Assembly (NCBI RefSeq): GCF_041240605.1
Contig: NZ_CP162487.1
Location: 434,001 to 498,000, forward strand
Direction of reading: 5' to 3'
Length of the DNA stretch: 64,000 nt
DNA from: Xanthomonas sp. DAR 80977
GTDB taxonomy: Bacteria; Pseudomonadota; Gammaproteobacteria; Xanthomonadales; Xanthomonadaceae
This document shows, piece after piece, positions 52,312 through 62,563 of the stretch. Each line of letters starts with the position of its first letter. Within the stretch, counting starts at the first letter, position 1. Position numbers and translations under genes: made by a program. The notes below the pieces were generated by a model, which made no database searches, was not told the origin of the DNA, and saw nothing but the letters and a program-made list of their open reading frames with translations.

Positions 52312-54465
52312 ATGGACATGAGCACGACTTCCGCCGCGCCGCCGCTGGGCGCGGCGCGGACCCCGGTGCAGCGCCTGCTGGAGCCGGCCTCGATCGCCAT
52401 CGTCGGCGCCTCGCCGACGCCCGGCGCGCTCGGCGCCTCGGTGCTGGGCAATCTCGAACGCAACGGCTATGCAGGGCGGATCCACCTGATCAACCCCAAG
52501 CGCGAGGAGATCGGCGGGCGCCCGTGCCTGGCGGCGATCGAACAGCTGCCCGACGGCGTGGACGTGGCGGTGCTGGCGATCCCGCAGCCGGCGGTGCTCG
52601 ACGCGGTGCGCGCGCTGGCCGCGCGCGGGGTGGGCGCGGCGGTGATCTTCTCGGCCGGTTTCGCCGAGGCCGGCGAGGCCGGGCAGGCGCAGCAGCGCGA
52701 GATCGCGCGCATCGCCGCGGCGGCCGGCATGCTGGTCGAAGGCCCCAACTGCCTGGGTTGCATCAACTACCTGGCGCGCATCCCGCTGACCTTCATCGAA
52801 GCCGACGTCAGCGCCGAACAGGCCGCGCGCAACCGCGCCGCGCCGGCGATCGGCATCCTCTCGCAGAGCGGGGCGATGATGACGGTGCTCAACACCACCC
52901 TGGCCAGCCGCGAGCTGCCGCTGTCCTATGCGATCTCCACCGGCAACGAGGCCGCCAGCCACATCGAGGACTACATCGAGTTCCTGCTCGATCATCCGGG
53001 CACGCGGGTGATCGCGATGATCGCCGAGCAGTTCCGCCAGCCGCGGCGGCTGCTGGCGCTGGCGCGGCGCGCGCGCGCCGCCGGTACCCGGCTGGTGCTG
53101 CTGCATCCGGGCAAGAGCAGCGCCGCGCGCGAATCGGCCGCCACCCACACCGGCGCGCTCGCCGGCGACCATCAGGTGATGCGCACGCTGGTCGAACGCG
53201 CCGGCGTGGTGCTGGCCGACACCCTGGAAGAACTGGGCGACATCGTCGAGATCGCGCTGCGCTGCCAGTTCCTGCCGGCGGCGGGCACCGCGATCCTGGG
53301 TGAGTCCGGCGCGTTCAAGGCGCTGTGCCTGGACCTGTGCGAGGACCTGGGCCTGGCCCTGCCACCCTTGCACGACGCCGATTCGCCGGCGCTGCGCGCG
53401 GCGCTGCCGCCGTTCGTCGCGGTCAGCAATCCGCTCGATCTCACCGCGCAGGGGCTGGTCGATCCGGACCTGTACCAGCGCACGCTGGCGGCGCTGTTCG
53501 ACGACCCGCGCTGCGCCTCGATCGTGGTCGGCCTGATCCAGACCGATCCGGTGACCTGCGCGATCAAGCTGCCGCCGGTGCTGCGCGCGGTGCGCGAACT
53601 GCGCCCGCGCAAGGCGGTGATCTTCGCCGGCCTGGACGAGGGCGCGGCGTTGCCGGCCGACTATCTCGCCCAACTGCGCGAACTGGGCGTGCCGTACTTC
53701 CCCAGCACCGAGCGCGCGCTGCGTGCGCTCGCACGCCTGGCGGCGCTGGCCGCGCGCGACTTCGACGAAGCCGCGGCGGTGCCGGTGCAGCTCGCCTTGC
53801 CGGCGCAGGCCGGGGTGATTCCCGAGCACCGCGCCAAGGCGCTGCTGGCGCCGCTCGGGCTGCCGTTCGCGCCCGGCGAACTGGCCGGCACGCTGCAGCA
53901 GGCGCAGGCGGCGGCGGCGCGGATCGGCTATCCGGTGGCATTGAAGGTGCAATCGGTGCAGCTGGGCCACAAGAGCGATGTCGGCGGCGTGATCCTCGGC
54001 CTCGGCGATGCGACGGCGCTGGCGCAGGGCTGGGAGCGCTTGCACGCCAACCTGGCCCGGCATGCGCCGGACGCGCCGCTGGAGGGCGTGCTGGTCGAGG
54101 CGATGGCCGAGCGCGGCATGGAGATGATCGTTGGCGCGCGCCACGATCCGCAGTGGGGGCCGGTGGTCCTGGTCGGCTTCGGCGGCGTCGCCGCCGAGGT
54201 GATCCGCGACGTGCGCCTGCTCGCGCCGGACCTGCCGGCGGCCGCGGTAGTCCGCGAACTGGAACGGCTCAAGGGCGCGGCGCTGCTGCATGGCCATCGC
54301 GGCGCGCCGGCGCTGGACGTGGCCGCGCTGGCCGAACTGGTGGTGCGGCTGGGCGCGGTGCTGCGCGCGCAACCGCGCATCCGCGAGATCGACCTCAATC
54401 CGGTGCTCGTCTACCCGCGGGGCCGCGGCGTGCTCGCGCTGGACGCGCTGATGCTGATCGACTGA
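52312..54465 (+). CDS. NDP-forming feruloyl-CoA synthetase
   Basis: 717 residues. An ADP-forming acyl-CoA synthetase of the ACD/Pat type, not the AMP-forming type: CoA-binding domain (IVGASPTPGALGASVLGNLE, about 30-140), succinyl-CoA-ligase-like domains (LSQSGAMMTVLNT, SAATHTGALAGDH) and C-terminal ATP-grasp (PVALKVQSVQLGHKSDVGGV, REIDLNPVLVYP, about 490-715). Feruloyl-CoA synthetase FerA of Sphingobium SYK-6 is of this type. It directly follows the hydratase-lyase (16 bases), so feruloyl-CoA is the likely product; coumarate and caffeate are other possible substrates. Confidence 0.9.
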   Translation: MDMSTTSAAPPLGAARTPVQRLLEPASIAIVGASPTPGALGASVLGNLERNGYAGRIHLINPKREEIGGRPCLAAIEQLPDGVDVAVLAIPQPAVLDAVRALAARGVGAAVIFSAGFAEAGEAGQAQQREIARIAAAAGMLVEGPNCLGCINYLARIPLTFIEADVSAEQAARNRAAPAIGILSQSGAMMTVLNTTLASRELPLSYAISTGNEAASHIEDYIEFLLDHPGTRVIAMIAEQFRQPRRLLALARRARAAGTRLVLLHPGKSSAARESAATHTGALAGDHQVMRTLVERAGVVLADTLEELGDIVEIALRCQFLPAAGTAILGESGAFKALCLDLCEDLGLALPPLHDADSPALRAALPPFVAVSNPLDLTAQGLVDPDLYQRTLAALFDDPRCASIVVGLIQTDPVTCAIKLPPVLRAVRELRPRKAVIFAGLDEGAALPADYLAQLRELGVPYFPSTERALRALARLAALAARDFDEAAAVPVQLALPAQAGVIPEHRAKALLAPLGLPFAPGELAGTLQQAQAAAARIGYPVALKVQSVQLGHKSDVGGVILGLGDATALAQGWERLHANLARHAPDAPLEGVLVEAMAERGMEMIVGARHDPQWGPVVLVGFGGVAAEVIRDVRLLAPDLPAAAVVRELERLKGAALLHGHRGAPALDVAALAELVVRLGAVLRAQPRIREIDLNPVLVYPRGRGVLALDALMLID

Positions 54466-54466
54466 C

Positions 54467-54487
54467 CCGGCCGCGCGGCCGGCTTTT
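54467..54487 (+). terminator. Terminator after the synthetase gene
   Basis: Palindrome CCGGCCGCGCGGCCGG followed by CTTTT, two bases past the stop at 54465. It may end or attenuate transcription before the esterase gene, which starts 27 bases on. Confidence 0.75.
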
Positions 54488-54513
54488 CCACGACGCCACC
54501 TGACCCGGAGCAC

Positions 54514-55485
54514 ATGATGCAGGCAGATCCTTTCGATCCCGCGCGGCTGGCGCCCGACGCGTTGCAAGCGCTGACGACCATCGCCGCCGCCAGCGCGGGC
54601 GCGCCGCCGCTGCACAGCTTGCCGATGCCGGCCATGCGCCAGGCGTACAAGGGCGTCACCACCTTGCTCGGTGGCGAGCCATGGCCGATGCAGGACGTGC
54701 GCGATTTTCAGGCCGACGGGCCGCTGGGGCCGATCCCGCTGCGGCGCTACGTGCCGGCGGGAGCGCTGGCGCCGTACGCGACCATCGTGTACCTGCATGG
54801 CGGCGGTTGGAGCCTGGGCGACCTGGACAGCCACGACAAGGTCTGCCGGCGCCTGGCGCAGGCCGCGGGCTGCGTGGTGGTCGCCGTGGACTACCGGCTG
54901 GCGCCGGAGCACCCGGCGCCGGCCGGTCCCGAGGACGTGCTGGCGGCGATCCGCTGGCTGGCCGCGCATGCCGGCACGCTGGATCTGGATCCGGCGCGCT
55001 TCGCGGTGGCCGGCGACAGCGCCGGCGGCGGCCTGGCGGCGATGGCGTGCCAGTTGCTGCGCGGCCAGGTGGCGCTGCGCGCGCAGGTGTTGTTCTATCC
55101 GGGCACCGACCTGTCGGCGACTGGCGACGCGTTCGCGTCGCGGCGCCGCAATGGCGCGGTGCCGCCGTTGACGCTGGAGCTGATGCAGGCGATGTCCGGT
55201 CCGTTCCTGTCGTCTGGCATCGACACGCGCGATCCGCGCCTGTCCCCGCTGCAGGCGACCGATTTCGCCGGATTGCCGCCGGCGCTGATCTTCACCGCCG
55301 AGTGCGATGCGCTGCTCGACGACGGTCGCCTGTACGCCGAGGCGCTGCGGGCCGCCGCGGTGCCGGTGGACTACGTCGAACTGCCCGGCATGGTCCACGG
55401 CTTCATCGAGATGGCGGGTGTGGTGCCGGCCGCGGCCCAGGCGATCGAGCGCAGCGGCGACTTCCTGCGCAAGCGCCTGGCGTGA
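54514..55485 (+). CDS. Alpha/beta hydrolase, hormone-sensitive-lipase type
   Basis: 323 residues. Oxyanion motif YLHGGGWSLGD near 94, nucleophile GDSAGGGLAAM near 168, Asp in TAECDALLDDG and His in PGMVHGFIEMAG complete the HSL triad. No signal peptide, so cytoplasmic. Next to ferulate genes, an aryl-ester substrate (feruloyl or caffeoyl ester) is a fair inference, but HSL-type esterases are broad. Confidence 0.88.
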   Translation: MMQADPFDPARLAPDALQALTTIAAASAGAPPLHSLPMPAMRQAYKGVTTLLGGEPWPMQDVRDFQADGPLGPIPLRRYVPAGALAPYATIVYLHGGGWSLGDLDSHDKVCRRLAQAAGCVVVAVDYRLAPEHPAPAGPEDVLAAIRWLAAHAGTLDLDPARFAVAGDSAGGGLAAMACQLLRGQVALRAQVLFYPGTDLSATGDAFASRRRNGAVPPLTLELMQAMSGPFLSSGIDTRDPRLSPLQATDFAGLPPALIFTAECDALLDDGRLYAEALRAAAVPVDYVELPGMVHGFIEMAGVVPAAAQAIERSGDFLRKRLA

Positions 55486-55572
55486 CGCGATCGGGTCCGG
55501 CTCGCTGCGCCGCGCAGCCCCGGCTGGCAACTCGACCGGCCCAAAGCGACCTGTTCGGAGAGGGAGGGCAGT

Positions 55573-56493
55573 CTAGCGCGGTGCCGGCACGCCGCCGCCC
55601 TGCTGCGCGCGGCGGAACGCATTCGGCGAACAGCCGGCGTTGCGCGCGAAATAGCGGCTGAAATAGGCCGCGTCGGCGAAGCCCAGCCAGGTGGCGATCT
55701 GCTGCACGCTCAGCGAGGTGTAGACCAGGCTGCGCTGCGCTTCCAGCATCACCCGCCGCTGCAGCAGCTGCAGTGGCGCGGCGCCGGCATGCTGCCGGCA
55801 CAGCGCGCCGAGGTGGCTGGCGCTGAGTCCGAGCTGGTCGGCATAGCGCTGCAGCGGCCAGTGTTCGCGATAGTGCCGGTCCACCAGCGCCAGGAAGCCG
55901 CGCACATGCGCGCTGCCGCGGTCGTGGCCGCTGTCAGCGCCCGGCGCGGGTTGCTGCAGCACGCGCCGCGCGGTCCACACCAGCAGCTGGCCGGCCAGCG
56001 CATGCAGCATCGGCACCCGGCCCTCGCGGCGGTGCGCGTGTTCGGCGGCGAGTGCGGCGAAGCAGGCGTCGAGCGTGGTGCGCTCGCGCCCGACCTCCAG
56101 GCACGCCGGCCGCGCCAGCGCCTGCGCCATCTGCGGCCACTGCGCGTGCCAGGCCTGCAGCAGCGCGGCGGACAGGGTGACGATGTGGCCGCGGATGCGC
56201 CGATGGAAATCGAAGCCGTGCACGTACAGCGGCGGCATCCACACCAGCGTGGCGCGGTCCACGCGCTGGCTGCGGCCGTCGATGTGGATCCCGGCCGGGC
56301 CGCTCTGCACGTACAGCAGCTGCGACAGGTCGTGGTGGCGGTGCGGGCGGATCCGCCAATCGTGCAGGCGGCTGCGCGCCGCGATCGATTCCCAGTGCAG
56401 CGCATCGGCCGCGGCGCCGTCGCCGGTCTCCCCATACAGGCGGAACGCGGGGACGGGGTGTGCCTGAACGCTCGGTTCGGTGATCGCAGCCAT
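55573..56493 (-). CDS. pobR: AraC/XylS-type regulator PobR
   Basis: 306 residues from ATG 56493. An N-terminal cupin-like sensor (HRHHDLSQLLYVQSG, about 45-75) and a C-terminal double helix-turn-helix (GLSASHLGALCRQHAGAAPL, SVQQIATWLGFADAAYFSRY). It is divergent from pobA, the arrangement of the AraC-type PobR that activates pobA with 4-hydroxybenzoate in pseudomonads and xanthomonads (the Acinetobacter PobR is IclR-type). Confidence 0.92.
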   Translation of the reverse strand: MAAITEPSVQAHPVPAFRLYGETGDGAAADALHWESIAARSRLHDWRIRPHRHHDLSQLLYVQSGPAGIHIDGRSQRVDRATLVWMPPLYVHGFDFHRRIRGHIVTLSAALLQAWHAQWPQMAQALARPACLEVGRERTTLDACFAALAAEHAHRREGRVPMLHALAGQLLVWTARRVLQQPAPGADSGHDRGSAHVRGFLALVDRHYREHWPLQRYADQLGLSASHLGALCRQHAGAAPLQLLQRRVMLEAQRSLVYTSLSVQQIATWLGFADAAYFSRYFARNAGCSPNAFRRAQQGGGVPAPR

Positions 56494-57787
<1,294 letters not shown>

Positions 57788-58525
57788 CCGGGTCGGCGGA
57801 ACGCGAGGCCGGATGGCAGCGGATCCCATCGGCGTATCGATTGCCCCGCTCCTTGTAGGAGCGACTTCAGTCGCGACGAACGAAGCGGTACAGCGTCCGA
57901 TCTCATTCGCCGCGAGAGGGCTGGATTATTTGGTCCGGAGACGTGCTGAAGCCAGCGCTTGAGCTAGAGCTAGAGCTAGAGCTAGAGCAACAGCAGAGAG
58001 CAACAGCAAAGGCTTTCGCCTTGCGGCGAGTCACTTTTCTTTGCTTGTGCAAAGAAAAGTAACCAAAAGAAAGCACACCCCGCAGCGCGCCCTCCGCGCT
58101 GCGCGCTCCGGGGCCGCAGCCCCGACGGGCATTTTTCGATGGCACATCCCTGTGCCAGCGAAAAACGGCGCGCATCCTGCGCGCCGCCCTTCGGGTATTC
58201 GCCCGCCGGGTCTGCCGCGCTGAGGGGGCCCGGAAAATCAAAAGCACAGCAGCAACAGCAACAGTAGGAGCAAGAGCAAGAGCAAGAGCAGGAGCAAGAG
58301 CAAGAGCAGGAGCAGGAGCAACAGCCGGGTAAGGACAAGCGTGACGGTGGAAGTAACGGCGCTAGCGCGCTCTTAGCCCCTCTCCCATCGGGAGAGGGGT
58401 TGGGGTGAGGGTACGGGCGCAGCCTGGCGCTGCTTCAAATTGCACGAGGTTCCGCGCGTACCCTCATTTGCCTCGATGGGGTGCGTGTGAGGCAATCCCA
58501 CTCTGGCCGGTCGCGCGACGCAGGC
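57788..58525. other. Intergenic repeat cluster
   Basis: 738 bases with no credible gene. In order: a GAGCTA hexamer run (57961-57984) merging into GAGCAA/CAGCAG (to about 58007); a perfect 12-base hairpin ACTTTTCTTTGC/GCAAAGAAAAGT (58033-58060), with further short hairpins GGCACA/TGTGCC and GGCGCGC/GCGCGCC; a second hexamer run GAGCAA/GAGCAG (58244-58325); the CCCCTCTCCC/GGGAGAGGGG hairpin (58377-58399); and TGAGGGTAC/GTACCCTCA arms (58406-58414, 58458-58466). Typical of xanthomonad intergenic repeats; it separates the convergent pobA and vanB. Confidence 0.85.
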
Positions 58526-59509
58526 TCACAGCGCGTCGGCGCGGTAGCCGGTGTCGATGCTGATGCTGCCGCCCAGGGCGCGGGAGACGCAGGCGCAGAG
58601 TTTGCGGTTCTCGCGGCGCTGTTCGTCGCTGAAGAAGACGTCGCGGTGGTCCAGGCCGGCGTCGGCGGCGAGCACGTCCACCTGGCACAGGCCGCATTCG
58701 CCGCGGCGGCATTCGGCCATCATTTCCACGCCGGCCGCCTGCAGGGCGTCGAGCATCGATTCGTTCTCGGCCACCGGGACCTCCAGGCCCAGCGCCGGCA
58801 GCCGCACCACGAACGGTTGCGCCGCGGCGCTGCCGCTGTTGCCGAAGGTCTCGAAGTGCAGCCGCGCGCGCGAACGTCCGGCGGCGTGCCAGTGGCGGCG
58901 CACCGCGTCGAGCATGCCCAGCGGGCCGCAGACGTAGATCTCCGCGGTCGCGGACAGCTTGGCGATCTCGGTCTCCAGGTCGGGCGCGCCGTGTTCGTCG
59001 TCGCAATGCAGCTGCAGGCGCTCGCCCAGCGTGGCCTGCAGCTGCGGCAGGTAGGCCATCGCGCTGCGCGCGCGGCCCACGTAGAGCAGGCGGAACGCCG
59101 GATGCCGCTGCGCCAGCCGCTGCGCCATGCCCAGGATCGGGGTGATGCCGATGCCGCCGGCCACCAGCAGGATCTCTGCGGCGCGCTCGTCGAGCGCGAA
59201 GTTGTTGCTGGGGACGGAGGTCTCGAGGCTGTCGCCCGGCGCCAGCGTCCACATGTGGCGCGAGCCGCCGCGGCTGTCGGGCATCGCGCGTACCGCGATC
59301 AGGTAGCGGCCGTCGGCGCGCGGCTCGCCGACCAGCGAGTAGGAGCGCATGTCCTCGCGCCCGTTCAGGCGCAGGCGGAAGTCGAGGTGGCTGCCGACCG
59401 CGAACGGACGCGTGTGCGCGCCGGGATCGAGCAGAATCTCGCGCACGCCGTCGCAGGCATCGGCGATCGCGACCACGCGGGTGGGGTACCACTGGGTTTC
59501 CTTGCGCAT
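58526..59509 (-). CDS. vanB: Vanillate O-demethylase oxidoreductase VanB
   Basis: 327 residues from ATG 59509. Class IA reductase: flavin domain (MRSYSLVGEP), NAD domain (LLVAGGIGITPILGMAQRLA, IYVCGPLGMLDAV) and C-terminal plant-type [2Fe-2S] ferredoxin with ECRRGECGLCQVDVL and the fourth Cys in NRKLCACVSRA. Passes electrons from NADH to VanA. Separated from vanA by the regulator gene. Confidence 0.95.
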   Translation of the reverse strand: MRKETQWYPTRVVAIADACDGVREILLDPGAHTRPFAVGSHLDFRLRLNGREDMRSYSLVGEPRADGRYLIAVRAMPDSRGGSRHMWTLAPGDSLETSVPSNNFALDERAAEILLVAGGIGITPILGMAQRLAQRHPAFRLLYVGRARSAMAYLPQLQATLGERLQLHCDDEHGAPDLETEIAKLSATAEIYVCGPLGMLDAVRRHWHAAGRSRARLHFETFGNSGSAAAQPFVVRLPALGLEVPVAENESMLDALQAAGVEMMAECRRGECGLCQVDVLAADAGLDHRDVFFSDEQRRENRKLCACVSRALGGSISIDTGYRADAL

Positions 59510-59590
59510 GGCGGGGGTCCAGGTGTGGAGGAAGAAGAACGGTCTGCTGAGAACGCGAGCGGTGCGCGCCGCGGCCGGCACGCTGTCGGC

Positions 59591-60376
59591 TCAGGACGTT
59601 CCGTCGCTGCCGCGCGCCCGCGCGCCAGGCGCCTTGCGCCGGATCAGCGCGCCGCCGTGGACGCGGCCGATCGCGTGCTGGTCGCGCAGGGCGTAGCGGA
59701 AGTTGCGTTGCGCCAGGTGCGCGTGCTCGCGCATCAGCGCCTCGGCGCGTGCGCCCTGGCGCTGCTCGATCGCCTCGACCACCTGCCGGTGCTGGTCCTG
59801 CGCCAGGGTCAGGATCAGCCGCGCTTCCGGCACCGCCGCCTGCGCCATCACGAAGCCGTTGGGCGAGGCGAACGGCAGCTGCACCGTGCGCGCGAACTCG
59901 CGCGCGAGCAGCTCGCTGCCGGCCATCCCGATCAGCAAGGCATGCAGCCGTTCGTTGTATTGCACGTAGTCGGCGAAGTCGTCCTCGGCCAGGTCCGAGG
60001 CCAGTACCGCGTCCAGCCGTTCCAGCAGCACGCGCGCCTGCTGCAGGTCGGTGGCGCTGGCGCCGCGTTCGGCGGCCAGGCGCGCGGCCAGCCCCTCCAG
60101 GGTGCCGCGCAGTTCGATCGCGTCGTGCACGTCGCGCTCGCTGAAGGACTTCACCGCGTAGCCGCCGCCGGGCAGGGCGGTGGTCAGGCCTTCCTCGCAC
60201 AGACGTTGCAGCGCCGCGCGCACCGGGGTGCGCGAGACGCCGAGGCGTTCGACCACCGCCAGTTCCGACAGGCGCTCGCCCGGCGCCAGCGTGCCGCCGA
60301 GGATCAGGTCGCGCAGTTCGAGCAGCGCGCGGGTGGTCTGCGCGGCGCTGGAGCGGAACGGAGGCGTGGCGTTCAT
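59591..60376 (-). CDS. vanR: GntR/FadR-type regulator (VanR-like)
   Basis: 261 residues from ATG 60376. N-terminal winged helix (LRDLILGGTLAPGERLSELA, RLGVSRTPVRAALQRLCEEG) and an all-helical FCD ligand domain (about 95-235) with conserved Asp/His positions (DYVQYNERLHALLI, DQHRQVVEAIEQ). It lies between vanA and vanB, so regulation of the van genes, released by vanillate, is likely. The candidate operator TGTATACA occurs twice upstream of vanA. Confidence 0.88.
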   Translation of the reverse strand: MNATPPFRSSAAQTTRALLELRDLILGGTLAPGERLSELAVVERLGVSRTPVRAALQRLCEEGLTTALPGGGYAVKSFSERDVHDAIELRGTLEGLAARLAAERGASATDLQQARVLLERLDAVLASDLAEDDFADYVQYNERLHALLIGMAGSELLAREFARTVQLPFASPNGFVMAQAAVPEARLILTLAQDQHRQVVEAIEQRQGARAEALMREHAHLAQRNFRYALRDQHAIGRVHGGALIRRKAPGARARGSDGTS

Positions 60377-60408
60377 GGCAATCCGAAAGAAAGGGAGGGC
60401 GGGCGGGA

Positions 60409-61485
60409 TCAGCCGACCATGCGCATGTCCAGGTCGCGGCTGCGCTGTTCGCGCGCGATCATGCGCTCGATCAGACGCCGCGCCCACATCCCGCCGGCAT
60501 CGACGTTGAGGTTGTAGAACACGTGGTCCGGATGCGCGTCGATCGCGCGCTGCTGCGCCTCCAGCACCGCCTCGTCCTCGCCGAACACACCGGTCACGCC
60601 CTCGCGCAGCAGTGTGGTCATCGACTGCTCGTGCAGCGAGTGGTTGCGCATGAACGCCCAGAAGTAGTGGCAGCTGCCGTCGGTCTCGGGGGTGATGGTG
60701 TTGAGCACGTAGCCGTTCACGCCCTGGCTGCGGTCGCCTTCCGGCGCGCCGCTGCCGGCGATCGCCACGCCGACGTCGATGGCGATGGTGCACGGCGCCT
60801 CGAAGCGGATGATCTGCCAGCGGTCGACCTTGCCGCGGTAGCCCAGCGCGTGCTCGATCTGCCGCGCCCAGAACGGCGGCGGGTCGATGTCGCGCATCCA
60901 GCGCGAGACGGTGACCGTGCGCTCGCCGTGCACCACCTCGAACGGCGCCTCGGCCACCGCGTCCTGGCCGATGCTGGAGCCGTGCACGAAGGTCTCGTGG
61001 GTCAGGTCCATCAGGTTGTCCAGCACCAGCCGGTAATCGCACTTGACCTGGATGGTGCGGCCGTCGCCGGCCCAGGCCGGGTCGCTGTTCCAGTGCAGGT
61101 CCGGGATCAGCGCCGGATCGGCGAGGGCGGCATCGCCGGGCCAGATCCACACGTAGCGGTGTTTCTCGGCGACCGGGAAGCTGCGCACGCAGGCCGAGGG
61201 GTTGATCGTCTCCTGCGAAGGCATGTGCACGCAGCGGCCGTGCGCGTCGTAGACCAGGCCGTGGTAGCCGCAGACCACGTCGTCGCCGCGCAGCTTGCCC
61301 ATCGACAGCGGCACCAGCCGGTGCCAGCAGGCGTCCTCCAGCGCCACCAGCGCGCCGGCGCCGGTGCGGTAGAGCACGATGTCCAGGTTGCAGGCCTTGC
61401 GCGGCAGCAGCGCGTGGCGGACCTCGTGGTCCCAGGCGATGGCATACCAGGCGTTGAGCGGGTAGCGGGGAAGTTGGTCGGACAT
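60409..61485 (-). CDS. vanA: Vanillate O-demethylase oxygenase VanA
   Basis: 358 residues from ATG 61485 (an upstream in-frame ATG at 61503 overlaps the operator). Demethylates vanillate to protocatechuate, releasing formaldehyde. Rieske cluster ligands CWH…CGYH are at about 59-85; the mononuclear iron ligands lie in DNLMDLTHETFVHGSSIG. Works with VanB. The two ends of the van operon and the divergent pca genes share an upstream region. Confidence 0.96.
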   Translation of the reverse strand: MSDQLPRYPLNAWYAIAWDHEVRHALLPRKACNLDIVLYRTGAGALVALEDACWHRLVPLSMGKLRGDDVVCGYHGLVYDAHGRCVHMPSQETINPSACVRSFPVAEKHRYVWIWPGDAALADPALIPDLHWNSDPAWAGDGRTIQVKCDYRLVLDNLMDLTHETFVHGSSIGQDAVAEAPFEVVHGERTVTVSRWMRDIDPPPFWARQIEHALGYRGKVDRWQIIRFEAPCTIAIDVGVAIAGSGAPEGDRSQGVNGYVLNTITPETDGSCHYFWAFMRNHSLHEQSMTTLLREGVTGVFGEDEAVLEAQQRAIDAHPDHVFYNLNVDAGGMWARRLIERMIAREQRSRDLDMRMVG

Positions 61486-61891
61486 GGCGGGTCCTGTATA
61501 CATTTGGCGACGCGCCCAGCTGGGCGCAGCGGAAGAATTACGCCTGCATCCGTTTTCTGAGAGTTAAAAAAAGCGGATGCCGGCGTTTTGTATACATTGG
61601 ACCGCATCTGCGCACGCCGCACTGCAGCATCGATAATGTTCGATTATCGATTTACATGGCCGGTAATCGAATTGACCGGGCGCGGTGCTGGGCCTAACGT
61701 GTCGCTCTGCCCGGCGCAGGACGACGGCCTTGCGAGGCCTGTTCCGCACACCGGCGCTCCGATCAACCAGGCACCACGGCGCCCGGCGCCGCTGCGCATT
61801 TGCGGGAGACAGCAGACATGTCGGCAACCCTTCACCGCCCCGCGACCGGCCTGCGTCCGGCGCCCGGGCATGGCCCTGCAGGAATGGCGCA
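61486..61891. promoter_or_regulatory. vanA-pcaI divergent control region
   Basis: 406 bases. TGTATACA occurs at 61495-61502 and 61589-61596 (candidate VanR operators, 94 bases apart). A 19-base palindrome CGATAAT-GTTCG-ATTATCG at 61631-61649 contains GTTCGATTATCG, close to the GTTCGATAATCG core of the Pseudomonas PcaR operator as I recall it. The rest, about 61700-61880, shows no recognisable element. Confidence 0.6.
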
Positions 61892-62563
61892 ATGATCGAC
61901 AAGACCGTCGCCTCGTTCGAGGCCGCCGTGGCCGACATCCACGACGGCGCCACGGTGATGATCGGCGGCTTCGGCAGCGCCGGCATGCCGGACGAACTGA
62001 TCGACGCGCTGATCGCCCAGGGCGCGCGCGAGCTGACCATCGTCAACAACAACGCCGGCAACGGCGAGACCGGGCTGGCCGCGCTGATCAAGCACAAGCG
62101 CGTGCGCAAGATCATCTGCTCGTTCCCGCGGCAGAGCGATTCGCAGCATTTCGACGCGGCCTACCGCGCCGGCGAGATCGCGCTGGAACTGGTGCCGCAG
62201 GGCAACCTGGCCGCACGCATCCATGCCGCCGGCAACGGCCTGGGGGCGATCTTCACCCCGACCGGCTACGGCACCGAACTGGCCAGGGGCAAGGAAACGC
62301 GCGAGATCGACGGCCGCCACTACGTGCTCGAGTACCCGATCCGCGCCGACTTCGCGCTGATCAAGGCGCACCGCGGCGACCGCTGGGGCAACTTGGTGTA
62401 CCGCAAGACCGCGCGCAACTTCGGCCCGCTGATGGCGATGGCCGCCGACTGCACCATCGCGCAGGTCGGCGCGGTGGTGGCGCTGGGCGCACTGGATCCG
62501 GAAGCCGTGGTCACCCCCGGCATCTTCGTGCAACGCGTGGTCGCCGCAGGAGAACGCGCATGA
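61892..62563 (+). CDS. pcaI: 3-Oxoadipate CoA-transferase subunit A
   Basis: 223 residues from ATG 61892 with AGGAA before it. Subunit A of the succinyl-CoA:3-oxoacid transferase: MIGGFGSAGMPDELIDAL is the CoA-binding signature and IHAAGNGLGAIFTPTGYGTE matches the family. Overlaps pcaJ by ATGA. With PcaJ it activates 3-oxoadipate at the end of the protocatechuate branch; in pathway context pcaIJ is preferred over the ketone-body transferase scoAB, though sequence alone cannot exclude that. Confidence 0.9.
   Translation: MIDKTVASFEAAVADIHDGATVMIGGFGSAGMPDELIDALIAQGARELTIVNNNAGNGETGLAALIKHKRVRKIICSFPRQSDSQHFDAAYRAGEIALELVPQGNLAARIHAAGNGLGAIFTPTGYGTELARGKETREIDGRHYVLEYPIRADFALIKAHRGDRWGNLVYRKTARNFGPLMAMAADCTIAQVGAVVALGALDPEAVVTPGIFVQRVVAAGERA

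Noticed and set aside
57982..58338. 118-codon minus frame made of Ser-Cys repeats
   Set aside because: It is the translation of the GAGCAA hexamer run; no ribosome site and no plausible protein.
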